DNA of 64,000 nt, taken from the NCBI GenBank assembly GCA_946811695.1, contig OX328131.1:14286289-14350288 (forward strand). The letters are read 5' to 3'. Shown in pieces: positions 31,493 to 43,088 of this stretch. A program made the translations under genes and the position numbers. Below the pieces are notes generated by a model. The model made no database searches and was not told the DNA's origin. It saw only the letters and a program-made list of their open reading frames with translations. How positions within the stretch are numbered: the stretch's first letter is position 1; each line of letters opens with the position of its first letter. Source of the DNA: Gonocerus acuteangulatus. Lineage: Eukaryota; Arthropoda; Insecta; Hemiptera; Coreidae.

Positions 31493-32389
31493 GGGTGCGT
31501 TCACACTTGATATTTCTCGCAGGAAATATATGTCACGATATAAGTGTCGGATAGATATTCTCTTGCAAGTTAGATACTGTGTAGATATCTATAGGATATT
31601 TCTCGCTTTGCAATAAATGTCCGGCCTGTTTACACTCATACATATATGTCCTGTCTAGTCCATTCTGCTTGCAATGAAGAACGCATCGAAACGCAAAATA
31701 GCGGCATGTTTAGTTATTATACAAATGTTGGGAGAATAAAAACGTTGTGTATGGGTTCGAGATTGGATTTTAAGACGGGAAAAATTAGGTTTCTTCAATC
31801 AATTAATGTCTGAGCTCTGTATCGAGGATCCAGCGCAGTTTTAGATTTTTTTAAGAATGAAACCATCAGATTTCGAAAAGCTTGCTTGTAAAATAGGTCC
31901 TCTTATATCAAAGCAAGACACAAAATTTAGAGACGCTATTAGTGTTACAGAACGACTAGTTATAACATTGCGATATTTAACATCAGGTAAGTAGGTATTT
32001 ACTTAATCAAATACTATTTTATTTTATGAAATTTTATTAATTAGAACTATATTTTTAAACTGTACTATCCTCCATAATGAAAGAGAAAAGTAGACGAACT
32101 GTTAAAACTCCAGCGATAAAGGTCGGACCTGTTGCAACTAGTAAATAATCAGTGTTTACATCTGTTGGTACAGAAGTTTCGGCAATATAGCTAGAAACCA
32201 AGATATTTCTCCCTGACATTTATTGCTCTCTTTATAATCAGCGTATTCACCTGACGGTATAGAAGTGTCGACACTTATTGCTCGTGATAGAAATATATAT
32301 CTCAGACATAAATTGCTCATGGTTTACACTAGTCGCAATTTCTGTCTGATATAAATTTCCTGAAATAACTTACAAGTGTAAACCCACCC
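31493..32389 (+). mobile_element. PIF/Harbinger element, internally deleted
   Basis: The left end GGGTGCGTTCACACTTGATA and the right end (reverse complement GGGTGGGTTTACACTTG) are terminal inverted repeats. TTA lies at 31490-31492 and 32390-32392: a TWA target duplication. The same ends occur at 51269-51709 and 56812-58104. It still holds the first exon of a Harbinger transposase. Confidence 0.9.
31674..31986 (+). pseudogene. Harbinger (HARBI1-like) transposase first-exon remnant
   Basis: In one frame from the ATG at 31674: MKNASKRKIAACLVIIQMLG, a TAA at 31737, KRCVWVRDWILRREKLGFFN, QLMSELCIEDPAQF, a TAG at 31842, FLRMKPSDFEKLACKIGPLI, SKQDTKFRDAISVTERLVIT, LRYLTSG, then a GTAAGT donor at 31987. 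W-V-R-x-W-x-L-R-R...F-L-R-M-x-P...F-x-x-L...I-G-P-x-I...R-L-x-I-T-L-R-Y-L is the N-terminal part of PIF/Harbinger DDE transposases. The catalytic part is deleted and two stops interrupt this exon, so it is inactive. Confidence 0.88.
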
Positions 32390-32974
32390 TTAGTTACTTT
32401 ACTTACTCGGCATCCCATCGGATGAGGTCGTAAGACCCCACAACTGCGCACATAAATTACTCCCGTGCTATTATTGTTATTTCAAAAATACTTCTAACAT
32501 ATAGATAGTTAAAATTCTCTATTCTGTTTAAAAAACAGTTTACTACTAACATATACAAAATTTCTAATTAGTTATAACGATTGTCTTAGGCAAACTGATC
32601 CAGAATAAAATTATTCTGTAAGCTACCACAGGTGACGAACATCATTGTAGATCTCCCAGAAACAAGAGTTCTGATCAGACCATGATAAGTCTAGACATGG
32701 CCGTACTGGTGGAAGGTTATCCTCCTCACGTTGAGACTCTAAGTGTTATATTTGTAACTTTTTCCCTTGAAGAGGCACCAAAAAGGTATGAAACATGTAG
32801 GGACGTAATAAATTTGGCGAAACTGTTTGGCGAAGTTTTTATTATTTGACCTTCCGCCTACCACGAAAATACTTAAATTATTCATTAAGCTACCGCATGT
32901 GACTAATTGTAGATTGTCCAGAAACAAGAATTCTGTACATACTGCTTGCATAGACAACTGTATTGTTAGCACTG
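32390..32974. other. Non-coding between two DNA transposons
   Basis: Nothing recognised. ACTGTCACCAAA at its end is the left target duplication of the hAT element. Confidence 0.4.
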
Positions 32975-32982
32975 TCACCAAA

Positions 32983-34011
32983 CAGAGATGGGCATAATTT
33001 TATTTATAAATAAAAATACGAATTTATTCATACTTTATACATTTGTGAATACGAATATAAATAAATTCGTACTTCATATATTTGTGAATACGAATATAAA
33101 TAAATTCGTATTCATAAGTGTGAATAGGAATTTATTTTTATTCACATATATTAAATATAAAAATACAAATAAAATTTTATTCGCAAATTTTTCTGCGAAT
33201 AAAAATAAATTCACAGAAAAAATTGTAAATAATCACAAAAAATGTGAATATTTACAAAAAATCAAGTGATTAAAAAAAATCACATAAAAATATACGAATA
33301 AAAATGTATTCACATTATAATTTGTGAATAAAAATTTATTCACATTATAATTTGTGAATAAAAATGTATTCACAATAAAATTTGCAAATAAATCATGAAT
33401 TTATTCGTATTAAGATGATATTACGAAAGTTATTGAAGGTGATTTTTTTTTTTTAAGGCATTTAACGTCTAGGTTATTAGCGCCTAGATTTTTTGTTTAC
33501 CCCGAGTCTGCCGCGGGACCACCAGCCATGCTGCAGGGACACAGTTTGTCATCTGTACCTCCATGAAAAAAAAAAAAAAATCACCTTCAATAACTTTCGT
33601 AATATCATCTTAATACGAATAAATTCATGATTTATTTGCGAATTTTATTGTGAATAAATTTTTATTCACTAATTATAATGTGAATAAATTTTTATTCGTA
33701 TATTTTAATGTGATTTTTTTTGTAATGACTTGATTTTTGTAAATATTCACATTTTTTGTGATTATTTACAATTTTTCCTGTGAATTTATTTTTATTCACA
33801 GAAAACTTTGCGAATAAAATTTTATTTGTATTTTTATATTTAATATATGTGAATAGAAATAAATTCGTATTCACACTTATGAATAAGAATTTATTTATAT
33901 TCGTATTCACAAATATATGAAGTACGAATTTATTTATATTCATATTCACAAATGTATAAAGTACGAATAAATTCGTATTTTTATTTATAAATAAAATTAT
34001 GCTCATCTCTG
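32983..34011. mobile_element. hAT foldback element with 8-bp target duplication
   Basis: The ends are CAGAGATGGGCATAATTTTA and its near-perfect inverse TAAAATTATGCTCATCTCTG. TCACCAAA flanks both sides (32975-32982 and 34012-34019), an exact 8-bp duplication as expected for hAT. The inverted arms run about 450-460 bp each and contain sub-repeats such as GTGAATAAAAATTTATTCAC. No transposase. Confidence 0.93.
33446..33580 (-). repeat. SINE-like sequence at the centre of the hAT foldback
   Basis: Between a T run and an A run sits AAGGCATTTAACGTCTAGG with TTATTAGCGCCTAGA, the family 1 SINE tail, then CCGAGTCTGCCGCGGGACC. It separates the two arms of the hAT element. Confidence 0.6.
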
Positions 34012-34019
34012 TCACCAAA

Positions 34020-34709
34020 TACATATCATTTTCTTGTCCTGCAGCAGCTTCTCCGTATATAATGCTACCAAAAATATCTCTTTCAGGAAAAATGGAACGT
34101 TTACTCCAATGCCATTTTAGAAAAAAAATGTCCATCCAGTAATGAATTGTCAGCATTTATTTTATAAGGTTAAACATTACAATATACTTATGCGGGTACG
34201 GTCTCTCAGATTACTGGAGAATGTTTTTACTGGGGGATAGTTCCAACGAGTAAAAAATGTATTTTTATTTTTAGAAATATTTTTTTTATTTATTAATTAT
34301 GGGCATTAAGAAATTTTCTTACTATTCTAGCCGTGTCGAGTAAAACTGCTTGCTGGGATAATATTAAGTGTTCCTCTGAAAATGTTAGATATTTGGTGGC
34401 ACTGACTGTTGTATTCGGTATCAAACCATTGGTCGAAATAATAACTGCATTATTATTTTATTCTATGCAACTATTCGGTGGCGATTTGCATTTTCTTCGG
34501 AAGGTTTTGGTAGAGGGAGATGTAAAATTGTCTATTAGCTCGTCCCTAAATGACTGTACATTTTTGTCTCATATTTTGCTATACATTAAGTAGAAAATTT
34601 GTCTTGGTATATTTTTTTTTAACGTTTCCACGACTCTATTCTGAGATTTTTATTTTGATATGCTTTTTATTTTTACATTAACTTAAACTTAAAATAATCT
34701 CAAAATAAA
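34020..34709. other. Non-coding
   Basis: An 86-codon open frame (34333-34593) shows no motif; not supported as a gene. Confidence 0.35.
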
Positions 34710-35250
34710 TCTATATATATAAAAATCACGTGTCTGTCTGTTTTTCTGTTTGTTTGTTCCTTATACAAATCTAAACCGTTTGACCGATTTTGACCAAATT
34801 TGGAATAATGGTAGGTCTTGGTACGAGAAATCTCCTAGGCTAGGTCAAAAAAATCTACCAGCTGCCTGTCTGTATGTTTGTCCTTTATACAAATCCACAC
34901 CGTTCGTCCGATTTTGACTAAACTCGGTACACAGGTAGATCTTAATCTGGGGAGTGCCGTAGGCTAGGTCAAAAAAATCTACCAGCTGTCTGTCTGTATG
35001 TTTGTCCCTTATACAAATCCACACCGTTAGACCAATTTTTACGAAACTTGGTATACATGTATGTCTTGATACGGGGGGTGTTATAGGTTAGGTCAAAGTC
35101 GTCTAGGACTCACAGTTGGGAGGCCACGGGTTCATAACAGTTACAGATTCGTGTTATTAGATTTTAATAATACTTATTTGGTGTCTAATTTATTTAGGCT
35201 TTTCTATACGCAGAAAGTTGGCGTAGCATGCCACGCCGGGTAACGGCTAG
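34710..35250 (+). mobile_element. Complete non-autonomous Helitron (541 bp)
   Basis: 5' TCTATATATATAAAAATC preceded by A; 3' GGCTAG followed by T. Just inside the 3' end GCCG-GGTAA-CGGC forms the terminal hairpin, 2 bases before CTAG. The interior has three diverged copies of the CTGTCTGT/GTTCCTTATACAAAT/GACCGATTTTGACCAAATTT block. The TA stretch at the 5' end is still short here, unlike other copies. Confidence 0.92.
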
Positions 35251-36339
35251 TAGCATATAAAATCTCACTATAGAGTATTGGAAAAGTTAAGAAATATTCG
35301 CTCAGCAAGTTCAAAATATCTTGTGGTAGGTGGAAAATGGAATTCTTCCAGCAAATGACCCATTGAAACCCGAAGTGATTTTATTTATCGACGGAATGAG
35401 TTCAGATGGATAAGCGGCCAATGGTTATGGAGGTGGTACAGTGGAGAGAGTGAGAGGGGGGGGGAGAGGTAGGCTTGCTCAATAGGAAGGTTAGGGGAGT
35501 TATAACAGTTTGAAAACCTCTCGAGAAAGCGATTTGTCCTAATCGATTTTAGAAATGAAGTTTATCCCGAGATGAGAGCTGGGAGGGGGGGGGGGGGAAG
35601 AGGATAACCTCCAGTCATGGATAACCTACCCCTTCATAAACCACTTTATCTATTTCTTATTAAATGTAAATACAGAAAAATAATCTCTTTACTTTATATA
35701 GTAATTTTATCAATATCTCTGATAAAAAAGGATTGAATTTTAAATCCAATCAAATAAAGAATTCCTGTATTTCTTCAATAGCTGTTTTGGCAATCTATGC
35801 TTTCAAATTAATTAAATGTCACTGGGTCATTTATTAAAAAAATATTTATTAAATTTACGAACTATATATATTACATTTTTTAACAAAAGTAAACCTTTTT
35901 TCAATAATATTTTTTTATAACTCCTTTTATTTTAATCTTGTTAATTATCGATGCTGTACCACCACCATGAAATTAAACAACATTAAATAATCTTCATTTG
36001 TTTTTCTGTCGACAGAAGGTGAATTGTGAACCAAAAACATTGTAAATTATTAACTGAATGTAGCCTCTGTTATTTTGACGTTGTAAAGAAATTTTTTTTT
36101 TTTAAACAAAAAAGGTAGAAGGTAGGTAATCAAGAAAAAATATATATTTTTTTTCACTTATTATTATCTTTAATAAAGCTGCCCAACTGGTTTACATCCA
36201 TTGATGTCTCTTTAGGGGCACTAAAACTACACAAAACTAAATTACACAGCCAAACCATATTACCTTCTTCTACAAAAACGAAACCAAACTGTTTGTTGGT
36301 GGCTTCAAAACGAAAATGGGTATTCCTAACAGTTCTTTA
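35251..36339. other. Non-coding
   Basis: G-rich runs at about 35455-35470 and 35582-35598. No gene or element recognised. Confidence 0.4.
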
Positions 36340-36612
36340 ATTTAAAATTCACTCATTGATGACTTTACATCATTATATAATCATGTAATGCAGTTTATTT
36401 CAATTTCATTTCAACAGTCACTGTCTAACTAAGGAGCACTGGCTATTCTTTGAAAAGAGCTATCTACTCGCAGGCTCTGCGCCTGGCCTCAGTCGGCTGT
36501 TAGATGAAGTGCTGTTGTGCTGGATTATGAACTAAAACAAATTCACATCGTTTGACCGATTTCCGTAACTGGGTATAGCCAAGTGTAGCATGGCACAGTG
36601 GGTAACAGCTAG
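36340..36612 (+). mobile_element. Helitron 3' part
   Basis: Shares TTACATCATTATATAATCAT and AACAGTCACTGTCTAACTAA with the tails at 14.4 and 19.4 kb and ends AGTGGGTAACAGCTAG at 36612 followed by T. The 5' part is missing. Confidence 0.75.
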
Positions 36613-37792
36613 TAAGTCATAAATATTGCCTAATATTGGTCGACCTTCTGCCTATATTATATTAAAAAAATCATTGTAATTTTGGGTAATTTTTGAAAAT
36701 CAGAATAATCAATTGTACGATTTATTTTTGAACCCGAAATGGGACACAGCCTAAACAAGTTGGCCAAACTTTATATATATATATATATGAGTACTATTAA
36801 TCTGGGCAATACTTCAGGTGAGGGGTTGGTGCCTTGGCGTTGAAAGGAAGAAAAATTGTAGCCACTGTCCGGTAGAAATATAAGGGTATAATAGCAGAGA
36901 GGGCTTCAGGACGGAGGGAGTTAGTGATAAGGGGGCTGAGACAATGTCAAGCAACCTGGGGCTTGTGATAACGTTACCATGACAACAGCTAAAGCTACAC
37001 TTCCCCCCTCCCCTTCCATATACCTGCAAATTCCCACGGAATATACTCTGACAATCCCTAATTTCCCCCACCACAATTTCCTACATATTATTAGAATGAG
37101 TGTACAATTGTAAAAGGAAATAACACTGTATAATTCTTACTATTACTGTAAACTATTTGAGAAGAAAATGAATGGACTAAAAATATTTAAAAAAAAATAT
37201 AAAATACAAGTGAGCTATAGTTGAATTATTATGTATAAAGAAATATATATATATAAATATACAACGTTTTAATTAATTAATTAATGAAAAAAATGGCACA
37301 AGGTTTATTATTTCCCTAAGGAGTCGATCTCCATTGGATTAAAATCCCACGTTTTCCATATTGTAAATGTTCCCGCGCAAAATGTGCGCTACGAACTCTT
37401 CCTTGAAAAAGAGTTGTCTATAAACTCATATCTATTTATTAAATATTGAAATAATTAAAATGCTGTTATTAATACAATTTTTAATTCTTCATCCAACAAA
37501 GTGAAGATCTGTCATATTTATTTTCTACGAAATAATTTTAACTTGTAAATAACGAAATGTATCATATATATAATTATTTGTTAACTAATTAGGTTTCCTC
37601 ATTACATAAATATTATTTATTTTATATTATTAGATGACCTAAATATATATATTTTTCTGCAATTATTATTTAATAATACTTGAATCTCATGTATTACCTT
37701 TATATGTCGATGTATATACTATTAGAAATTAGAAAAATTTATGTATAATTATTGTAACATGAAACAAATAAAATAATTTGAAGTAGTTGTTT
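36613..37792. other. Non-coding, very AT-rich
   Basis: No supported gene. A minus-strand 86-codon open frame at 36814-37074 has no motif. Confidence 0.4.
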
Positions 37793-38002
37793 TCTTTATT
37801 ATTCCTTTCATTTTAGGTTATATTAAATGTCTTTATTATTCCTTTCATTTTAGGTTATATTAAATGTCTTTATTATTCCTTTCATTTTAGGTTATATTAA
37901 ATGCCTTTATTATTCCTTTCATTTTAGGTTATATTAAATGCCTTTATTATTCCTTTCATTTTAGGTTATATTAAATGTCTTTATTATTCCTTTCATTTTA
38001 GG

Positions 38003-38062
<60 letters not shown>

Positions 38063-38195
38063 GGTGCATCTACAACTTGGTCATTAGCACCGTTTAGGTT
38101 ATATTAAATGTCTTTATTATTCCTTTTATTTTAGGTTATATTAAATGTCTTTATTATTCCTTTCATTTTAGGTTATATTAAATGTCTTTTGAGCA
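37793..38195 (+). repeat. 37-bp minisatellite interrupted by a SINE end
   Basis: The unit TCTTTATTATTCCTTTCATT plus TTAGGTTATATTAAATG repeats about eight to nine times with few changes. The array is split at 38010-38092. Confidence 0.93.
38010..38092 (-). repeat. 5'-truncated SINE family 1 with 12-bp target duplication
   Basis: A T run of about 50, then ACGGTGCATCTACAACTTGG and TCATTAGCACCG. TTTAGGTTATAT lies on both sides (ending 38009 and at 38093-38104). Only the 3' stem-loop and poly(A) were inserted. Confidence 0.85.
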
Positions 38196-38564
38196 ATTTT
38201 CAGTTATATTAATTGATTTCAAATTAATTGAACATTCTACTAATCAAATTCCTGAAGTCTTCTCCCTATCTGGCGTCACCCACCCACTATCTCCACCAAG
38301 GTGACTCGAAAGGCAGTGGCTCAGAGATCTGCTGCAGTAACCAAGTGAAATATTAGCAATGGCTTTCTCTTCCTTCAAGTGAGTCAATGTCTGTGGCTCA
38401 CCAATCTCTCTTAGACTCCAGCCACTGGTAGGAGTAGAAGGGAGCTGCTTTCAGGGGGAGGCCCCTTTCAAAGCCATTTGAGCGTCCTGGCGTTGATCGA
38501 GGATGAAGTTGGGAGGCCTTGAGCACAGAACCCTCATATTGCATCATATATCATATTACCAGAT
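38196..38564. other. Non-coding
   Basis: GC-richer than its surroundings but no exon or repeat recognised. Confidence 0.35.
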
Positions 38565-39767
38565 GTATATGGTACCGGCAAAGTGTAGAAGCATTCTATA
38601 TAATGCCTAAGTATAGAAAGTATAAGTTCTTACAACATATTACACACATTGCTTAGGCATTCTATATAATGCCTAGGCATTCTATATAATGCCTAAGTAT
38701 AGAAAGTATAAGTTCTTACATCATATTACACATATTGCTTAGGCATTCTATATAATGCCTAGGCATTTTATATAATGCCTAAGTGTAGAAAGTATAAGTT
38801 CTTACAACATATTACACACATTGCTTAGGCATTCTATATAATGCCTAGGCATTCTATATAATGCCTAAGTATAGAAAGTATAAGTTCTTACAACATATTA
38901 CACACATTGCCTAGGCATTCTATAAAATGCCTAGGCATTCTATATATTGCCTAAGTATAGAAAGTATAAGTTCTTACAACATATTACACACATTGCATAG
39001 GCATTGTATAAAATGCAAGGCATTCTATATAATGCCTAAGTATAGAAAGTATAAGTTCTTACAACATATTACACACATTGCTTAGGCATTGTATAAAATG
39101 CCTAGGCATTCTATATAATGCCTAAGCAGTTTAGGCAAAGTATAGAAAGTATTAGTTTCTACAACATATTACACACATTGCTTAGGCATTGTATAAAATG
39201 CCTAGGCATTCTATATAATGCCTAAGCAGTTTAGGCAAAGTATAGAAAGTATTAGTTTCTACATCATATTACACACATTGCCTAGGCATTCTATACAATG
39301 CCTAGGTATTCTATAGAATGCCTGTTGCTTATTTGGCATTGTATATAATTAAAAAGGGTTTGAGTATACTCTATATACTTTAACCAAGTTAATTTGAATA
39401 ACTTTAAAAATTGGTTAAAAGCAAGCTCTTTTCGTACGCGAAATTTCAATTTCTTCAAAACAATATATTAAGTGAGATTGTTATTTACATATTTAGAGCT
39501 ACTTGTTGGAGCAGGGCTGAGTATTGTCACACTTAGAATTACATTTTCTTTGCTCTTTTACACATTTACATGAAGGCCCACGCCGTCCGGCGGTAGTTAC
39601 TCCTACAAGCTCCAAATCATGTATTTCATACTTTGCCTAAAGCGCAGTAGGCATTCTATGTAATGCCTAGGGAAAGTATGAGATACGCTTTATTTCATAC
39701 ATTGCCGGCTGGATTTAGGCGTTCTATAGAATGCCTGATTTTATACTTTGCGGGTAACATATACATA
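38565..39767. repeat. Satellite of nested palindromes, possibly inside a TIR element
   Basis: Units of 86 bp (GTATAAGTTCTTACA at 38621, 38707, 38793, 38879, 38965, 39050) become 100 bp in the last two (39150, 39250) by a 14-base insert. Each unit contains two or three copies of the palindrome AGGCATTCTATATAATGCCT. At the outer edges ATGTATATGGTACCGGCAAA (38565) and, inverted, TTTGCGGGTAACATATACAT (about 39745-39767) form imperfect terminal inverted repeats, so the array may be the interior of a DNA element. Confidence 0.8.
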
Positions 39768-39946
39768 TACAGAATGTAAAAATCAATGAAGAAACTATAT
39801 ATGAAAAATAAAGATCCTTAGATACGCAATGACTAAGTCCATTATGTAGGAACTATATAAAAGCAGTTCTTAAAGAAGCTAGTCGACAATACTTAAACAG
39901 TAGTTTCAATGGTTAAATAACTTTTCACAATCCTGAAACCGTCCAA

Positions 39947-39950
<4 letters not shown>

Positions 39951-40000
<50 letters not shown>
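39951..40000. repeat. (TA)n microsatellite
   Basis: TA tract directly adjoining the left end of the next element. Confidence 0.93.
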
Positions 40001-40005
<5 letters not shown>

Positions 40006-40816
40006 ACTGCTCCTATTATTGACATTACCCCCAATTATTGACACTCATACTTTCAATTAAAAAAATAAGCGTTTGGCGCCACCTATAAATTTAAACTTAG
40101 CACCAATGGGTTCGGAATCTTATCTACTTGTTTTCTACCAAAAACAAGTTTGCTATAAAGAACACCACAGTTGAGGTCAAGATTTTCCCTTTAGCTTTGG
40201 AGATTTTCAGAGAATGTAGCTGATTTGTTAGTGTTTCTGCTTAGAAGGTGAGTGCTTATTTTTCGTATTTATCAGTCCCCATTTCTTTTTTTTTTTAGCG
40301 GAACTGTTTCTGAAACAGTTTATAGTCTTTCTTAGATATAATGCAACCTTTTTAAGTGCTCATTTTGAATAAATAACGTTATTTTGAGGGTGTCAATAAT
40401 AGGGTAGAGAAAACCCACCTTAATCCAATTATTGACACACTGTCAATAATAGGAATTTTGATGAAATCTTTGTTTTGGTGCCTAACAAACTGGATTTTCA
40501 ATGCTCAACAAAACGGTGTTTTACTTTCCCAAAAATAATGAAGGGATCCAATTTTTGACAGGGGGTGTCAATAATAGGTACAAAGTATGTGTCAATAACT
40601 GGAATACATTTTTCCAATTATTGACAACCTCAAGTTGCCAGTTATTGACATAACTAATCCACTTATGCAAATTCGAAGTTTATGATAAATTCTCGTACCA
40701 ACCTAATGAGTCTTTTTTCAGGCTCGACTACATTTGTATGATTCTATTATGTTGTGGATGTTGAGAAGGTGTGAAGTATGGATTTGGTTTCTAGGCATGT
40801 AAAATGGCTCCCATAA

Positions 40817-41008
40817 AGATCGATTCACACTATACGTACCGTCTCCGACAGGCCACCGTCCAGCATCCGACAGGCAAAATATTCTTTAATGTATTTCCAA
40901 TGAGGTAGTTCACACTAGAGCGTTCCGTCACCGACAGGCCAGTAAAACCAAATTTAGGTAGCTGGACGGTGGCCTGTCGGTGACGGTACGTATAGTGTGA
41001 ATCCACCT
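40817..41008. mobile_element. Nested MITE with long TIRs and TAA duplication
   Basis: About 50-bp inverted ends containing GATTCACACTATACGTACCG and GACAGGCCACCGTCCAGC. TAA at 40814-40816 and 41009-41011. 192 bp, non-coding; TWA duplication suggests PIF/Harbinger. Confidence 0.82.
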
Positions 41009-41448
41009 TAAGACACACTTATGTACTTCTAGGTTTTCACCTCTATGATTCGACCTCGAATTGCCCGAACTACTCGAACTTCTCCGATCTTTTAATCACT
41101 GATAGTGATTGGGAAATCGTCAACAGGAGTATCTGCAAACATAGACTTATTCGTAATTCGTTAAAGTTTACTGTGGTGTTCCTTTATGAGAACCCCCTTC
41201 TGAGAAGAGCACTTTATCCAAAAATGCAGCCAACATTGAATTCGAACTGATGATGAACCTGAGGAATAAGTGGTCACAAAAGAATCTCCTACAATTAGAG
41301 AAGCCAGAAATGCGGTTAATACATTTTAGAGCCAACGCCCATAGCCACGTTAAATGCACCGGTTTCCGTTCATCTTGAAATTTAAGCAGCTTCGGGAGCA
41401 GCCTGTACCTACCTCACTGAACGACCGACCACGTTCTGTTGACATTAT

Positions 41449-41510
41449 TAAAGGGTGGCAACCTGTAGATAGCCCGGCGTTAATAGCCTAAATGTTGTTA
41501 CGCAGTGTTC
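41449..41510 (+). repeat. SINE-like fragment
   Basis: AAAGGGTGGCAACCTGTAGA and CGGCGTTAATAGCCTAAATG, the reverse of the segment near 22700-22780. Confidence 0.5.
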
Positions 41511-42142
41511 TTATGTTAAACCACAAAGAGTTCGCCGTAAGTAGTTGGGAATATAGAAGATACATCTCCTTTTAAACTTTGGGAAATGATGAGTTTCTTG
41601 GAGAGCCCGTGCTGCGAATTTCATGAACCATCATAAGAACAAGAATGCAGAGGAGTTAAGTCTCAAAATAAGAACTCAGTGAAGTACAAGCTTCCTTATG
41701 GACTTTTAGAGTAACTATACTTATTTATGATATAATTTCATCATAACTTTTATAAATGTTGTAAAAAAAGTATATCGTTGCTACTTCATTGAAATTGAGT
41801 CAATGACTGGTGCCTTTCCCTATCAAAAGCTAGATTTTACCTGTCAATAACTTGGTCATTTACCTATCGAAAACTGGATTTGACCTGTCAATAACTGGGT
41901 CATTTACCTGTCGATAATTGGATTTTACCTGTCAATAACTGGTGCAAAAAGTCACCTTCTTATTATGGCTAAAATCCTCTGAAATCATTCATTTTTAATT
42001 AATATAATAGGCTGAATTAATTCTAGAGATCCTGGCGAGGATAAACCCCTTTGAAGCAAGTGGATTGGTTAATAAATAAGGAAGATACTGTAATATTGCC
42101 TGAAAATTTTGCTTAATGTGTCAATAATAGGGGCAGTTACCC

Positions 42143-43033
42143 ATATATATATATTTATATAGTAAGAGGATTTCTTTCATGTGTGGGATCTCAAAATTTT
42201 ATCAAGAAGTGCAACATACGCATTTTTTTAATCTTAAACACTCTCTTCTTCCACGCTGACAGTTTGAACAATTTATTCTACCGATTTCGTTTGAAAGAAA
42301 AGTGCCGCCTTAGGAGACCGATGGAGATTGGATGCTTTGATCGTACCGCCCTGATAAAACAATGCTTACTCTGCAGAACTACAAAAGGACTTACAAAGCC
42401 TTATATTCGCTAGACTCTCTCATCTTGGAAGAATCTTTACTTTTTCCACTTTTTAGAAATCAACGAAAAATTCAACAACAATTTCTTCAAAATTATTTCG
42501 ACCATTTGGATTTAAATTTTGTTATTAAATGATGTGTCAAAAGACGAAAAAGTTCTCAACTGATTAACTTAATTGTGTCACTAATAAAGGAAAAAGAGTT
42601 TTAAGTGCAAAAAATAAAAATAAACCAAATACAAATATCTGAGCAGAAAAAAAAAATCGTTCCGATTTAGAGGAATTATTACTGTTCAGAAAAACTATTG
42701 ATTTTTTATGATGCTTTTGGCAAGTGATTCTATAACATTTTTTTCCAAATTAGTGTTTTTTTTCTTCTTTTTTTTGGCATAATAATAGCCAGAAATTAAA
42801 TGGGGCTCTTGAATCCCTCCTTGGGTATTTTTCTTTTGCCCTCCTTGGAAGAACGACATACTTTCCCAAATGGGAGCTCCTGGGAGCAAATGGGAAATAT
42901 TGTAGGGAAACAAAAAATTGTATATACAAAAAAATTGTTGTGGTTTATTATTGGTGAATGTGAATGACAAATAGTTTTTTTCCTATTTTTTAAAAGTTTT
43001 TTGGACAGAGAGATAAATAAAATGAGAACATGG

Positions 43034-43037
<4 letters not shown>
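42143..43037. other. Non-coding
   Basis: Short TA stretch at 42143-42161. Open frames of 76 and 91 codons have no motif. Confidence 0.35.

Positions 43038-43081
<44 letters not shown>
43038..43081. repeat. (TC)n microsatellite
   Basis: TC repeats followed by CCCTCCCTCCC-rich sequence. Confidence 0.93.

Positions 43082-43088
<7 letters not shown>

Larger units (their letters stand above)
40003..42142. mobile_element. TIR element of unknown superfamily with internal TATTGACA motifs
   Basis: Left GGGTAACTGCTCCTATTATT plus GACATTA; right AATAATAGGGGCAGTTACCC. About 24 bp of inverted match. The motif (A/C)(A/G)TTATTGACA or its inverse recurs about fifteen times inside, mostly near 40380-40660 and 41830-41945. 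It lies between TA-rich sequences, so the target duplication cannot be read. A MITE is nested at 40817-41008 and a SINE-like fragment near 41449. No transposase frame seen. Confidence 0.8.

Noticed and set aside
34333..34593. 86-codon hypothetical protein
   Set aside because: No domain, no splice or promoter context, codon use not different from background.
37793..39330. CRISPR-like arrays
   Set aside because: Tandem repeats without unique spacers in a eukaryotic genome.
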